DNA of 64,000 nucleotides from Bradyrhizobium sp. ISRA430 (GCF_029909975.1 NZ_CP094516.1:4836001-4900000); one strand, 5' to 3'; positions 46,747 to 56,057 are shown, numbered from the stretch's first letter. Notes: a model not told the origin generated them from the sequence alone. Numbers and translations are program-made.

Positions 46747-49700
46747 ATGCTGCACGACTGGGGCGTGATCGCTGCCGCCTTCGGCTATATCGGCTTCCTG
46801 TTCCTGGTGGCGAGCCATGGCGACCGCCGCTCGCCGGCCAAGCCCGGCCGTGCCTCCGGGCTGATCTATCCGCTGTCGCTGGCGATCTACTGCACCTCCT
46901 GGACCTTCTTCGGCTCGGTCGGGTTCGCCACCCGCACCTCGACCGACTTCCTCGCGATCTATGTCGGCCCGGTGCTGATGATCGGGCTCGGCACCGGCAT
47001 CCTGCGCCGTGTGATCCAGCTCGCCAAAGCCCACAACATCACCTCGACCGCCGACTTCATCGGCGCGCGCTACGGCAAGAGCCAGGCGGTGGCCGCGACC
47101 GTGGCGCTGATCGCGATCATCGGCTCGGTGCCCTACATCGCGCTCCAGCTCAAGGCGGTGGCCTCTTCGCTGCAGACGATCCTCAGCGAGGACCAGGCTT
47201 TCTCCCACATCCCGATCCTCGGCGACATGGCGCTGATGGTGACCTTGGCGATGGCGGCTTTCGCCGTGCTGTTCGGCACGCGGCAGACCGACGCCACCGA
47301 GCACCAGCACGGCCTGATGCTCGCGGTCGCGACCGAATCCATCATCAAGCTGGTCGCCTTCCTCGCCGCCGGCATCTTCGTCACCTTCTGGATGTTCTCG
47401 CCGCACGAGCTGATCGAGCGTGCCATGAAGACACCGGAGGCGGTGCGCGCGATCAACTATTCGCCCTCGATCGGCAATTTCCTCACCATGACGCTGCTGT
47501 CGTTCTGCGCGATCATGCTGCTGCCGCGCCAGTTCCACGTCAGCGTGGTGGAGAATTCCTCCGATGCCGAGGTCGGCCGCGCGCGCTGGTTGTTTCCACT
47601 CTACCTCGTCGCCATCAACCTGTTCGTGATCCCGATCGCGCTCGCCGGCCTCGTCAGCTTCCCGTTCGGCGCCGTCGATTCCGACATGTATGTGCTGGCG
47701 CTGCCGATGGAGGGCGGCGCTGAGCTGCTCAGCGTCGCCATCTTCGTCGGCGGCCTGTCGGCGGCGACCGCGATGGTCATCGTCGAATGTGTCGCGCTCT
47801 CGATCATGGTCTCGAACGACCTCGTGGTGCCGCTGGTGCTGCAGCGACGGCCCGAGGGTCGCACCGGCGGCGCCGATTTCAGCGACTTCCTGCTGCGCTC
47901 GCGGCGGCTTGCGATCTTCGCCATCATGGTGATGGCCTATTTCTATTATCGCGCGCTCGGCAATACCCAGCTCGCGGCGATCGGCCTGCTCTCCTTTGCC
48001 GCGATCACCCAGCTCGCGCCCAGCTTCTTCGGCGGACTGCTGTGGCGGCGAGCGACCGCGCGCGGCGCGATCGGCGGCATGCTGGTCGGCTTCGCGGTGT
48101 GGGTCTACACGCTGTTCCTGCCGAGCTTCATGGACTCCTCGACCGCGGGCATCCTGCTGCTGCTGCACGGCCCATTCGGAATCGAGGCGTTGCGGCCGCA
48201 GGCGCTGTTCGGCGCCGATCTGCCGCCACTGCTGCACGGCGTCGCCTGGTCGCTGTCGCTCAACATCCTCACCTATGTGGTACTGTCGCTGGCGCGGCGG
48301 CCGACCTCGATCGAGCTCGTTCAGGCCGATCTGTTCGTGCCCAACACGCTCGCCCCGATCGCCCCGAACTTCCGCCGCTGGCGCACCACCATCACGGTGC
48401 AGGACATCCAAGCCACGGTGGCGCAATATCTCGGGCCCGACCGCGCGCGGCAATCCTTCGAGGCCTTCGCGGCGCGGCGCAACATGCGGCTGGAGCCTAC
48501 GGCGCCCGCCGATTTCGAGCTGTTGCAGCACGCCGAGCACCTGATTGCCTCCTCGATCGGGGCAGCGTCGTCCCGGCTCGTGATGTCGCTCTTGCTGCGC
48601 AAGCGGACGGTCTCGGCCAAAGCCGCGCTAAAACTGCTCGACGATTCCCATGCGGCGCTGCACTTCAACCGCGAGATCCTGCAGACCGCGCTCAACCACG
48701 TGCGCCAGGGCATCGCGGTGTTCGACGCTGACCTGCAACTGATCTGCTCCAACCGCCAGTTCGGCGATCTGCTCAACGTGCCGCCGCATTTCATCCAGTT
48801 CGGCACGCCCTTGCGCGAGATCCTGGAATTCATGGGCGCGAGCAATCCCACCGATCCGGCGGAGCGCGACGCCCTGCTGGAGCTACGGCTTGCGGCCTAC
48901 ACCACCGACAGCGAGCCGTACCTGGAGCGCCTGCCCGACCGGCACATGGTGATCGAGGTCCTGACCAACCGCATGCCCGGCGGCGGTTTCGTCATCACCT
49001 TCACCGATGTCACGCCCACCTTCGAGGCGGCCGAGGCGCTGGAGCGCGCCAATGCGACGCTGGAGAAGCGCGTGCGCGACCGCACCGAGGAGCTGACCCG
49101 GCTGAACTCGGAGCTGGCGCTGGCCAAGAGCACCGCGGAAGACGCCAACATCTCCAAGACGCGGTTCCTGGCCGCCGCGAGCCACGACATTCTGCAGCCG
49201 CTGAACGCAGCACGGCTCTATGTCACGAGCCTGGTCGAGCGCCAGCACAACGGCGAAGAGACCCGGCTGGTCGAGAACATCGACGAATCGCTGCAGGCGA
49301 TCGAGGAGATCCTCGGCGCGCTCCTGGACATCTCGCGGCTCGATGCCGGCGCTATGACAACCTCGATCTCGAGTTTCAAGATGGCTGACCTGATGCGCTC
49401 GCTGGAGATCGAGTTCGCGCCGATCGCACGCGCCAAGGGACTGGAGCTTGCCTTCGTGCCATGCTCGCTGCCGGTGCAGTCGGACCGGCTCCTGCTGCGG
49501 CGCCTGCTGCAGAACCTGATCTCCAACGCGATCAAATACACGCCGCGCGGGCGCGTGCTGGTCGGCTGCCGCCGCCGCGGCGAACAGCTCAAGATCTACG
49601 TCTACGACACCGGCGTCGGCATCCCCGCCGTCAAGCGCGGCGAGATCTTCAAGGAATTCCATCGCCTCGAACAGGGCGCGCGAATTGCGCGCGGCCTGGG

Positions 49701-50256
49701 GCTGGGGCTGTCGATCGTCGAGCGGCTGGCCCGCGTGCTCAAGCACGGCATCGCCATCGATGCCAATGCCAGCGGCGGCTCGGCGTTCTCGGTGACCGTG
49801 CCGACGGCGAAGGCCGTGACCCACACCGCGGCCGTGACCAGCGCGACGCCGCTGGCGCGCAGGCCGATCTCGGGCGCGCTGATCGTCTGTATCGAGAACG
49901 ACGCGGCGATCCTAGACGGCATGCGCACGCTGCTGAAGGCCTGGGACGCCGAGGTCATCGCAGTCGCCGATCCGGAAGCCGCGATCGCGGCGATCGAAAC
50001 CGCCGGCCGCCGCATCACCGGCCTCCTGGTCGACTATCATCTCGACCGCGGCAACGGCATCGCCGCCATCCGCGAGATCCGCCGCCGCTTCGGCAACGCC
50101 ATTCCCGCGATCCTGATCACCGCCGACCGCAGCCCCGCCGTGCAGGTGGCCGCGCGCGAGGAGCATATCGCAGTGCTGAATAAGCCGCTGAAGCCGGCCT
50201 CGCTCCGCGCCCTGCTCGGGCAGTGGCGCACGCAGCAGATGGTGGCGGCGGAGTAA
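46747..50256 (+). CDS. Hybrid histidine kinase with N-terminal solute-symporter domain
   Basis: 1169-aa membrane sensor kinase. Residues 1 to about 545 are a sodium/solute-symporter-like domain with about 13 helices (LAIYCTSWTFFGSVGFATRT; FIGARYGKSQAVAATVALIA), as in CbrA. A PAS domain follows near 655-755 (NHVRQGIAVFDADLQLICSN), then a coiled coil. The dimerisation domain has His813 in AAASHDILQPLNA, and the ATPase domain has LLQNLISNAIKYTPRG and DTGVGIP. The C-terminal receiver carries Asp1096 in LLVDYHLDRGNG. It faces a convergent NarL-type regulator, its likely partner. Confidence 0.93.
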   Translation: MLHDWGVIAAAFGYIGFLFLVASHGDRRSPAKPGRASGLIYPLSLAIYCTSWTFFGSVGFATRTSTDFLAIYVGPVLMIGLGTGILRRVIQLAKAHNITSTADFIGARYGKSQAVAATVALIAIIGSVPYIALQLKAVASSLQTILSEDQAFSHIPILGDMALMVTLAMAAFAVLFGTRQTDATEHQHGLMLAVATESIIKLVAFLAAGIFVTFWMFSPHELIERAMKTPEAVRAINYSPSIGNFLTMTLLSFCAIMLLPRQFHVSVVENSSDAEVGRARWLFPLYLVAINLFVIPIALAGLVSFPFGAVDSDMYVLALPMEGGAELLSVAIFVGGLSAATAMVIVECVALSIMVSNDLVVPLVLQRRPEGRTGGADFSDFLLRSRRLAIFAIMVMAYFYYRALGNTQLAAIGLLSFAAITQLAPSFFGGLLWRRATARGAIGGMLVGFAVWVYTLFLPSFMDSSTAGILLLLHGPFGIEALRPQALFGADLPPLLHGVAWSLSLNILTYVVLSLARRPTSIELVQADLFVPNTLAPIAPNFRRWRTTITVQDIQATVAQYLGPDRARQSFEAFAARRNMRLEPTAPADFELLQHAEHLIASSIGAASSRLVMSLLLRKRTVSAKAALKLLDDSHAALHFNREILQTALNHVRQGIAVFDADLQLICSNRQFGDLLNVPPHFIQFGTPLREILEFMGASNPTDPAERDALLELRLAAYTTDSEPYLERLPDRHMVIEVLTNRMPGGGFVITFTDVTPTFEAAEALERANATLEKRVRDRTEELTRLNSELALAKSTAEDANISKTRFLAAASHDILQPLNAARLYVTSLVERQHNGEETRLVENIDESLQAIEEILGALLDISRLDAGAMTTSISSFKMADLMRSLEIEFAPIARAKGLELAFVPCSLPVQSDRLLLRRLLQNLISNAIKYTPRGRVLVGCRRRGEQLKIYVYDTGVGIPAVKRGEIFKEFHRLEQGARIARGLGLGLSIVERLARVLKHGIAIDANASGGSAFSVTVPTAKAVTHTAAVTSATPLARRPISGALIVCIENDAAILDGMRTLLKAWDAEVIAVADPEAAIAAIETAGRRITGLLVDYHLDRGNGIAAIREIRRRFGNAIPAILITADRSPAVQVAAREEHIAVLNKPLKPASLRALLGQWRTQQMVAAE

Positions 50257-50257
50257 G

Positions 50258-50291
50258 GTCATTCCGGGGCGCGAAGCGAACCCAGAATGAC
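50258..50291. repeat. Short palindromic repeat between kinase and regulator genes
   Basis: GTCATTCCGGGGCGCGAAG followed by CCCAGAATGAC, an inverted repeat of the family seen at 37524-37634. It separates two convergent genes and may act as a transcript end. Confidence 0.5.
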
Positions 50292-50303
50292 GGAGCAAAG
50301 GCT

Positions 50304-50975
50304 CTACCCCGTCGGGGTGCCCTGCTTCCACTGGCCGCCGGCGATCTTGGCGGCGGCGATTACGGCCTGCGTGCGGCTCTCGACGCCGAGCTTTTGCAGG
50401 ATCGCTGAGACATGCGCCTTGATGGTCGCCTCGGAGACGCCGAGCTCGTAGGCGATCTGCTTGTTGAGCAATCCTTCCGACAGCATCATCAGGACCCGCA
50501 CCTGCTGCGGGGTCAGCGTCACCAGGCGGTCGCGCAGGCGGGTCATATCGGGATCGGCCACGGCCGACAGATCGGTGTCGGCTGGGACCCAGACATCGCC
50601 GTCCATGATCTTGAGGATGGCATCGCGCAGCGTCTCGACACCGAAACGCTTCGGGATGAAGCCGGAGGCGCCGAAATCGAGCGAGCGGCGGATCGTGGCA
50701 CTGTCATCGGAAGCCGAAACGATCACCACCGGGATCGCCGGGTATTGCGCGCGCAGATAAATCAGGCCGGAAAAGCCCGAGATCCCGGGCATCGAGAGGT
50801 CGAGCAGGATCAGGTCGACGTCCTGCGTCTGCTCCAAGAGCTTGGTCAGATCCTCGAATGATCCTGCCTCATCGATCCTGGCCGAGGTCAGGACGCCCGC
50901 CACGGCCTGCCGTAGGGCATCGCGGAACAGGGGATGATCATCGGCAATGACGAGATGGGTGGAGGGAGCGTTCAT
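50304..50975 (-). CDS. NarL/FixJ-type response regulator
   Basis: 223-aa two-component regulator. The receiver has the acidic pair in VIADDHPLFRDAL (residues 12-13) and the phospho-acceptor Asp59 in LILLDLSMPG. The C-terminal LuxR-type HTH reads LTPQQVRVLMMLSEGLLNKQ, then ELGVSEATIKAHVSAILQKL. The ATG at 50975 follows AAGAGA. It converges on the hybrid kinase gene and is divergent from the MHS transporter, so the three probably work together. Confidence 0.92.
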   Translation of the reverse strand: MNAPSTHLVIADDHPLFRDALRQAVAGVLTSARIDEAGSFEDLTKLLEQTQDVDLILLDLSMPGISGFSGLIYLRAQYPAIPVVIVSASDDSATIRRSLDFGASGFIPKRFGVETLRDAILKIMDGDVWVPADTDLSAVADPDMTRLRDRLVTLTPQQVRVLMMLSEGLLNKQIAYELGVSEATIKAHVSAILQKLGVESRTQAVIAAAKIAGGQWKQGTPTG

Positions 50976-51258
50976 CGATCTCTTGCTGTGGTTCGACGGG
51001 CCAGTAAGCCGGACCGGCGCCTTGGTCAATTCTTTCCCGGCCGGCCGTGGCATGCAAGTGCACATTATCCCTTTGCTGCAAAGGGGTTAATTCGCAAGGC
51101 ACGGTACCCGGCGGCGGCGGCGTCAGGTGGATGTCAGTGCGCAAGGCCGAAAGTCGTATTGGGGCGGGTTTCACGCCGATGTTACTTAAGAGCAAGGCCC
51201 GCGGTATCCGGCCGAGTCCGGAAACCAGGGCGCACCAACCTATTGGGGAGCGAAACTG

Positions 51259-52893
51259 ATGACGATGGCTGCGACCGCGGGCGCCGACGTCCGCACGCGA
51301 GGCATGACAGCGGAGGAGCGAAAAGTCATTTTCGCTTCCTCACTTGGCACTGTCTTCGAGTGGTACGACTTCTACATCTACGGCACGCTTGGTGCCTTCC
51401 TCGCGAAATACTTCTTCTCGAACGTCCCGCCCAATGTCGGCTTCATCTTCGCGCTGCTCGCCTTTGCGGCCGGCTTTGCGGTCCGCCCCTTCGGCGCGCT
51501 GATCTTCGGTCGCCTCGGCGACATGATCGGCCGCAAATACACCTTCCTCGTCACCATGACGCTCATGGGTGTCGGCACCTTCTTTATCGGTCTGTTGCCG
51601 GGGTATGCAACCTGGGGCATCGCCGCGCCGATCGTGCTGATTGCCCTGCGCTTGATCCAGGGCCTCGCACTCGGCGGCGAATATGGCGGTGCAGCGACTT
51701 ACGTAGCCGAACATGCGCCGCAGAACCGGCGTGGCTATTACACCTCGTGGATTCAGACCACCGCGACACTCGGTCTGTTCCTGGCACTGCTGTTGATCCT
51801 TGGCATCCGCACCGCCATGGGTGAGGAAGCTTTCGGCGATTGGGGCTGGCGCATTCCCTTCCTGCTCTCCGGCCTTCTGCTGGCGATCTCGATCTGGATC
51901 CGCTTGAGCCTGAACGAATCGCCGGTGTTCCAGCGCATGAAGGAGGAGGGCAAGACCTCGAAGCGTCCACTGACGGAAGCCTTCGGAGAGTGGAACAACG
52001 CCAAGATCGCGATCCTGGCGCTGCTTGGCGCGACCGCGGGTGAAGCGGTGGTGTGGTATGGCGGACAGTTCTACGCGCTGTTCTTCCTCACCCAGACCCT
52101 GAAGGTACCGGCCGTGCCGGCGCAGATCATGATCGTGGTTGCGCTCGCTCTGGGTACGCCCTTCTTCATCATCTTCGGCATGCTGTCCGACAAGATCGGC
52201 CGCAAGCCGATCATCCTAGCGGGCTTCCTGCTAGCGATGGTGACCTACTTCCCGATCTTCAAGGGCATCACCCACTTCGCCAATCCGAAGCTGGAGGCGG
52301 CGCTGTCTGCATCCCCGGTGACGGTGATCGCCGATCCCGCCGAGTGTTCGTTCCAGTTCAAGGCCACCGGCACCGAAAAGTTCACCACCGGCTGCGACAT
52401 TGCCAAAGCCGCGCTGGTGAACTTGTCAGTGAACTACCAGACCCAGGACCCGCCGAAGGGCACGGCGGCCACGGTCAAGATCGGCGAGCAGACCCTCACT
52501 GCGACCTCGGCGGATTTCGCCAAGGCCCTGCCCGCAGCGATCAAGGCACACGGCTATCCGGCTTCAGCCGATCCGAACGAGATCAACTATGTCATGACGA
52601 CGGTCCTGCTCTGGATCCTGGTGATCTACGTGACGCTGGTCTACGCGCCGATCGCCGCATGGCTGGTGGAACTGTTCCCGAGCCGCATCCGCTATAGCGG
52701 CATGTCGCTGCCCTACCACATCGGCAATGGCTGGTTCGGAGGCTTCCTGCCGGCGACCGTGTTTGCGATCGTGGCCGCGACCGGAAACATCTATTCCGGG
52801 CTGTGGTACCCCGTTGCGATCGCCGCAATGAGCCTTGTCGTCGGCTTCCTGTTCCTGCCGGAGACCAAGGACGTCGACATCAAGCAAATCTAG
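51259..52893 (+). CDS. MFS transporter, metabolite:proton symporter (MHS) type
   Basis: 544-aa membrane transporter. The MHS hallmark SLGTVFEWYDFYIYGTLGAF lies near residue 28, the MFS loop GRLGDMIGRKYTF near 92, RLIQGLALGGEYGGAATYVA near 135, and DKIGRKP in the second half. About 100 residues (roughly 345-445, including AECSFQFKATG and TTGCDIAK) form an extra hydrophilic insertion before the last helices, with two cysteines. Probably carries an organic acid or betaine-like solute. ATG 51259 after GGGGAGCG. Confidence 0.92.
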   Translation: MTMAATAGADVRTRGMTAEERKVIFASSLGTVFEWYDFYIYGTLGAFLAKYFFSNVPPNVGFIFALLAFAAGFAVRPFGALIFGRLGDMIGRKYTFLVTMTLMGVGTFFIGLLPGYATWGIAAPIVLIALRLIQGLALGGEYGGAATYVAEHAPQNRRGYYTSWIQTTATLGLFLALLLILGIRTAMGEEAFGDWGWRIPFLLSGLLLAISIWIRLSLNESPVFQRMKEEGKTSKRPLTEAFGEWNNAKIAILALLGATAGEAVVWYGGQFYALFFLTQTLKVPAVPAQIMIVVALALGTPFFIIFGMLSDKIGRKPIILAGFLLAMVTYFPIFKGITHFANPKLEAALSASPVTVIADPAECSFQFKATGTEKFTTGCDIAKAALVNLSVNYQTQDPPKGTAATVKIGEQTLTATSADFAKALPAAIKAHGYPASADPNEINYVMTTVLLWILVIYVTLVYAPIAAWLVELFPSRIRYSGMSLPYHIGNGWFGGFLPATVFAIVAATGNIYSGLWYPVAIAAMSLVVGFLFLPETKDVDIKQI

Positions 52894-52935
52894 TCGCCGA
52901 TCAGCCGGACCTACGCTCCGGCTGTCTGAAACGAG

Positions 52936-52966
52936 CGGCCGCGGGATTCCCGCGGCCGTTTTGTTT
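52936..52966 (+). terminator. Rho-independent terminator of the MHS transporter gene
   Basis: 10-bp perfect stem CGGCCGCGGG, loop ATT, followed by TTTTGTTT. It ends where the convergent yjbQ-type gene stops. Confidence 0.88.
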
Positions 52967-53438
52967 ATGAAGTCGCGCCGATGAATTGCAGCACCACCTC
53001 GCGCCGGTGCGGCTGCTTGCGATGCTCGATGAGATAAATGGCCTGCCACGTCCCGAGTGCGAGCTTGCCGTTCAGGACCGGCACGTTGAGCGAGGTCTGC
53101 GTCAGCATCGTCTTGATGTGCGCCGGCATGTCGTCCGGCCCCTCGGTGTCATGGGTCCAGGGCGCGTTCTCCGGCGCGAGCCGCGCCAGCGCGGTGGTGA
53201 GATCGACGAGCACGGAAGGATCGGCGTTTTCCTGGATCGTCAGCGAGGCCGAGGTGTGACGGATGAACAATGTCAGTGCGCCGGTCCCGGCGCGGGCCTC
53301 CGTGACGAACTTCGCCGCCTCGCCGGTGAGATCGGTGAAGCCGCGGCTCTGCGTCTGCACCGTCAGCAGCGACGAGGTGATGGTGGAGGCCTCTACCGTG
53401 GATGGCGCGGAGCGCGTCAGCGATCTTGCTGATGTCAT
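52965..53438 (-). CDS. YjbQ family protein
   Basis: 157-aa protein of the YjbQ/UPF0047 family. The signature is complete: LFIRHTSASLTIQENADPSV near residue 57, THDTEGPDDMPAHIKTML near 95, and LNGKLALGTWQAIYLIEHR near 121. The His/Glu residues form a metal-type pocket. A weak thiamine-phosphate synthase activity is reported for the E. coli member; the true role is unsettled. ATG 53438. Confidence 0.92.
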   Translation of the reverse strand: MTSARSLTRSAPSTVEASTITSSLLTVQTQSRGFTDLTGEAAKFVTEARAGTGALTLFIRHTSASLTIQENADPSVLVDLTTALARLAPENAPWTHDTEGPDDMPAHIKTMLTQTSLNVPVLNGKLALGTWQAIYLIEHRKQPHRREVVLQFIGATS

Positions 53439-53454
53439 GAACGACTCTCGTTAC

Positions 53455-53570
53455 GTCGTCCTGGCGAAAGCCAGGACCCATTACCCAAAATGCCCGTGAT
53501 GGCGAAAGGTGGCGACGCGCACCGAGAAAAACACAGAGGCCGTGGAGGTCCTGGCTTTCGCCAGGACGAC
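53455..53570. repeat. 23-bp perfect inverted repeat pair
   Basis: GTCGTCCTGGCGAAAGCCAG (first 20 bases of the 23-bp arm, 53455-53477) is matched perfectly by its reverse complement at 53548-53570, with 70 bp between them. Each arm is also partly self-complementary (CCTGGC/GCCAGG). A single arm is present at 15955-15973. Confidence 0.8.
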
Positions 53571-53584
53571 ATCGACAAAGCCTG

Positions 53585-54121
53585 TCAAATCTTTCCCGAC
53601 ACGTCCTTCTGCACGCGGTTGGCCATCTCGATCAGCCGCCGCCAGGCCCGTTCCAGGAACGACATCACGCGATCCATGTCCTGGTCGCTCGGCAGCGGGA
53701 TCTCGATCCGGCGGTCGCCTTCGGCGACCTTCGGGGAAGCCTTCTTCAACTGATCGGATTTCGGCAGCGCCTCGTCGACCTTGCCCGACACGGTCGGCCC
53801 AGTCGCGAGCTCCGCCTTCAACTTCTCGACCTCAACCTGGAGGCGGCCGATCTCGGCATCAAGCGCGGAACGTTCGTCGGGTACCGCGTAGCAGGCCCAG
53901 CCGGCGCCATTCTTGGTGCATGTCGAAACCGTGCCGGTGCGGGTGTCGAGCCGCAGCACGCCCTCTGGGATCGGCGTCATCGCGTAACGGCCGTTTTCAG
54001 CGTCGGGCGCGGACTGCGCGGCCGCCTGGCCGCCGATCGCAACCACCGCGGCGATCGCCGCCGCCAAGGAGCGTGCTCTCGAGACCCATGTTCTCAACAA
54101 TGACGTCGCTGCTGGTTTCAT
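53585..54121 (-). CDS. Exported coiled-coil hypothetical protein
   Basis: 178-aa protein with a signal peptide (AAAIAAVVAIGGQAAAQ). The mature N-terminal part has two cysteines in TVSTCTKNGAGWACYAVPDE. Then come a coiled coil (LDAEIGRLQVEVEKLKAEL) and a charged region ending MDRVMSFLERAWRRLIEMAN. The ATG at 54121 is chosen because it sits right before the signal. It is periplasmic, and its role is unknown. Confidence 0.65.
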   Translation of the reverse strand: MKPAATSLLRTWVSRARSLAAAIAAVVAIGGQAAAQSAPDAENGRYAMTPIPEGVLRLDTRTGTVSTCTKNGAGWACYAVPDERSALDAEIGRLQVEVEKLKAELATGPTVSGKVDEALPKSDQLKKASPKVAEGDRRIEIPLPSDQDMDRVMSFLERAWRRLIEMANRVQKDVSGKI

Positions 54122-54480
54122 CGTACTGCTCCGCCACGACGCGCTTGTGGACACTTGCAATTCTACACCCGCGCGGACGAAGGCGCACGGCTTCGCCGCG
54201 GAAAACGCGCCTTTGGAATCAACCGGCGCAGCAGCCGGTTTGATCCCGGAAATGGCGGCCGTATCGGCGGATCGCAAAGAGACCTGCTGCGGTGCGGCGT
54301 CACGCTGTGTGCAGCGCTGGCGCGCGCGGCGATATCACCAAATAAATCAATGATATAACAGAACACGACGCAATCGTGACTTGGCTTGACTTGATTATGT
54401 GCCATCAGTATGGTCCGCGCGGCTTTTGAGGGTGTTGGGCGTAATTTCCATTCAGCCGCGGCGTTTCGGGTCTTCGTTGC
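54122..54480. other. Intergenic region between divergent hypothetical and atpI genes
   Basis: 359 bp with no supportable gene. It holds the atpI promoter candidate (54386-54414) and an AT-rich patch with ATATCA and TGATAT arms at 54332-54337 and 54351-54356. Confidence 0.5.
54386..54414 (+). promoter_or_regulatory. Probable sigma-70-type promoter of the F0 operon
   Basis: TTGACT and TATGGT with a 17-bp spacer, 67 bp upstream of the atpI start. The -35 matches five of six bases, and the spacing is ideal. Confidence 0.6.
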
Positions 54481-54855
54481 ATGACACAGGGCACGGGACA
54501 CGGCGACAATGGAAATGGCGATAAGTCGCCCGAGGAAGCTGCGCTTTCCGAACGGCTCGGAAGTCTTAGTCAGCGGTTGTCCGAAATTCGCGACCGCAGG
54601 ATCAAGACCGAGCAACCCGCAGGTGACGGTGGAGACGGAGCGGCCAGAGCCTCGGCGATGGCGCTTGGTTTCCGGCTATCCTCCGAGTTGATCGCCGGCG
54701 TCGTTGTCGGAGCGGGGATTGGCTGGGGGTTCGACCGCTTGCTGTCGACGTCGCCTTTCGGGTTTATCGTGTTCACGCTGCTGGGCTTCGTGGCTGGCGT
54801 GGTGAACGTGGTGAGGTCGGCGGGGGCGGGTCAAAACAGACGCGGCGGTTCGTAG
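54481..54855 (+). CDS. atpI: ATP synthase accessory protein AtpI
   Basis: 124-aa protein: a hydrophilic N terminus with SERLGSLSQRLSEIRDRR, then two transmembrane helices from about residue 65 (SSELIAGVVVGAGIGWGFDR and FGFIVFTLLGFVAGVVNVV), as in alphaproteobacterial AtpI, which helps assemble the c-ring. It heads the F0 operon. ATG 54481. Confidence 0.9.
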   Translation: MTQGTGHGDNGNGDKSPEEAALSERLGSLSQRLSEIRDRRIKTEQPAGDGGDGAARASAMALGFRLSSELIAGVVVGAGIGWGFDRLLSTSPFGFIVFTLLGFVAGVVNVVRSAGAGQNRRGGS

Positions 54856-54910
54856 CCGATCCGGCCAGAGGAATTGATCGTGCCGGCCTCGCCGGTACGG
54901 GCCGGCCCGG

Positions 54911-54951
54911 CCGGCAGACCGAGACCAGCCGGCTTGCCCGGCAGACCGAGA
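54911..54951. repeat. 14-bp direct repeat between atpI and atpB
   Basis: CCGGCAGACCGAGA occurs at 54911-54924 and 54938-54951. The stretch between the two genes is unusually rich in CCGG steps. Role unknown. Confidence 0.6.
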
Positions 54952-54963
54952 GATGCCGCGCGG

Positions 54964-55713
54964 ATGAAAATCGACCCGATCCACCAGTTCAACATCGAGC
55001 CTCTCTTCACGATCGGCCATATCGGCAACCACACGATCGCCTTCACCAATTCGTCGCTCTACATGCTGGTAGCGGTCGCGGTGATCTCGATCCTGATGCT
55101 CGCCAGCGGCACGCAGCTCGTTCCCGGACGCCTCCAGTCCGTCGCCGAGATCTCCTACGAATTCGTGGCGTCGACCATCCGCTCGACCGCCGGCGCGGAA
55201 GGCATGAAGTTCTTCCCGCTGATCTTCTCGATCTTCATGTTCATCTGCGTCTCGAACCTGGTGGGCATCATTCCCTACACCTTCACGGTCTCGAGCCACC
55301 TGGTGGTCACGGCGGCGCTGGCGCTGTTGGTGTTCTTCACTGTCCTGATCTACGGTGTCTACAAGAACGGCCTGAAATTCTTTAAGATTTTCGTTCCCCA
55401 CGGCGTCCCCGGCTACATCCTGCCGCTGGTGATGTTCATCGAGATCCTGTCGTTCTTCCTGCGGCCGGTCTCCCACAGCGTCCGTCTCTTCGCCAACATG
55501 CTGGCCGGTCACATCGCGCTGAAGGTGTTCGCGGGCTTCGTCGCCATGCTCGGCGTCTCGCTCGGCGCCATCGGCTGGATCGGCGGCGTGCTGCCGCTGG
55601 CGCTCACCGTCGCGCTCACCGCGCTGGAGCTCCTGGTCGCGTTCCTCCAGGCCTATGTGTTCGCGATCCTGACCTGCATCTACCTGAACGACGCCATTCA
55701 TCCGGGACACTGA
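54964..55713 (+). CDS. atpB: ATP synthase F0 subunit a
   Basis: 249-aa membrane subunit that carries the proton half-channels. The essential arginine is in [20 protein letters not shown] near residue 177, and the last helix has [20 protein letters not shown]. The ATG at 54964 ([15 protein letters not shown]) is the usual start for the family; an in-frame upstream extension is low-complexity Gly/Pro/Arg and was rejected. Confidence 0.96.
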   Translation: MKIDPIHQFNIEPLFTIGHIGNHTIAFTNSSLYMLVAVAVISILMLASGTQLVPGRLQSVAEISYEFVASTIRSTAGAEGMKFFPLIFSIFMFICVSNLVGIIPYTFTVSSHLVVTAALALLVFFTVLIYGVYKNGLKFFKIFVPHGVPGYILPLVMFIEILSFFLRPVSHSVRLFANMLAGHIALKVFAGFVAMLGVSLGAIGWIGGVLPLALTVALTALELLVAFLQAYVFAILTCIYLNDAIHPGH

Positions 55714-55766
55714 GCGGTCCGGGGAATTTCCACCCACAACCCAATCTTTCTTCCAAGGAGTCTAAA

Positions 55767-55997
55767 ATGGATCCGGCAGCAGCAAAACTTATCGGCGCGG
55801 GCATCGCGTGCATCGGCATGGGCGGTGCGGGCGTCGGCGTGGGCGTGATCTTCGGCAACTACCTCGCCGCAGCGGTGCGCAACCCGTCGGCCGCCCAGGG
55901 CCAGTTCGGCAACCTGATCTTCGGCTTCGCCGTGACCGAAGCGCTCGGCATCTTCTCGCTGCTGATCGCGCTGCTTCTGCTGTTCGTTCCGCTCTGA
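55767..55997 (+). CDS. atpE: ATP synthase F0 subunit c
   Basis: 76-aa c-ring proteolipid: two transmembrane helices joined by the polar loop RNPSAAQGQ, a glycine-rich first helix ([20 protein letters not shown]), and the proton-carrying glutamate in [13 protein letters not shown]. The ATG at 55767 is preceded by AAGGAG. Positioned directly after atpB. Confidence 0.97.
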   Translation: MDPAAAKLIGAGIACIGMGGAGVGVGVIFGNYLAAAVRNPSAAQGQFGNLIFGFAVTEALGIFSLLIALLLLFVPL

Positions 55998-56057
55998 GGA
56001 CGTTCTCGCGCCGCTCGAAACCTCGGGCGGCGCGCTTGAAAGCAACAGGAGAAACCC

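Noticed and set aside
46684-48540. Long open frame (618 codons) on the minus strand
   Set aside because: It is antisense to the sensor kinase gene. Its product is rich in Arg, His, Asp, Glu and Gln without any domain. Such shadows are expected from the strong GC bias at third codon positions.
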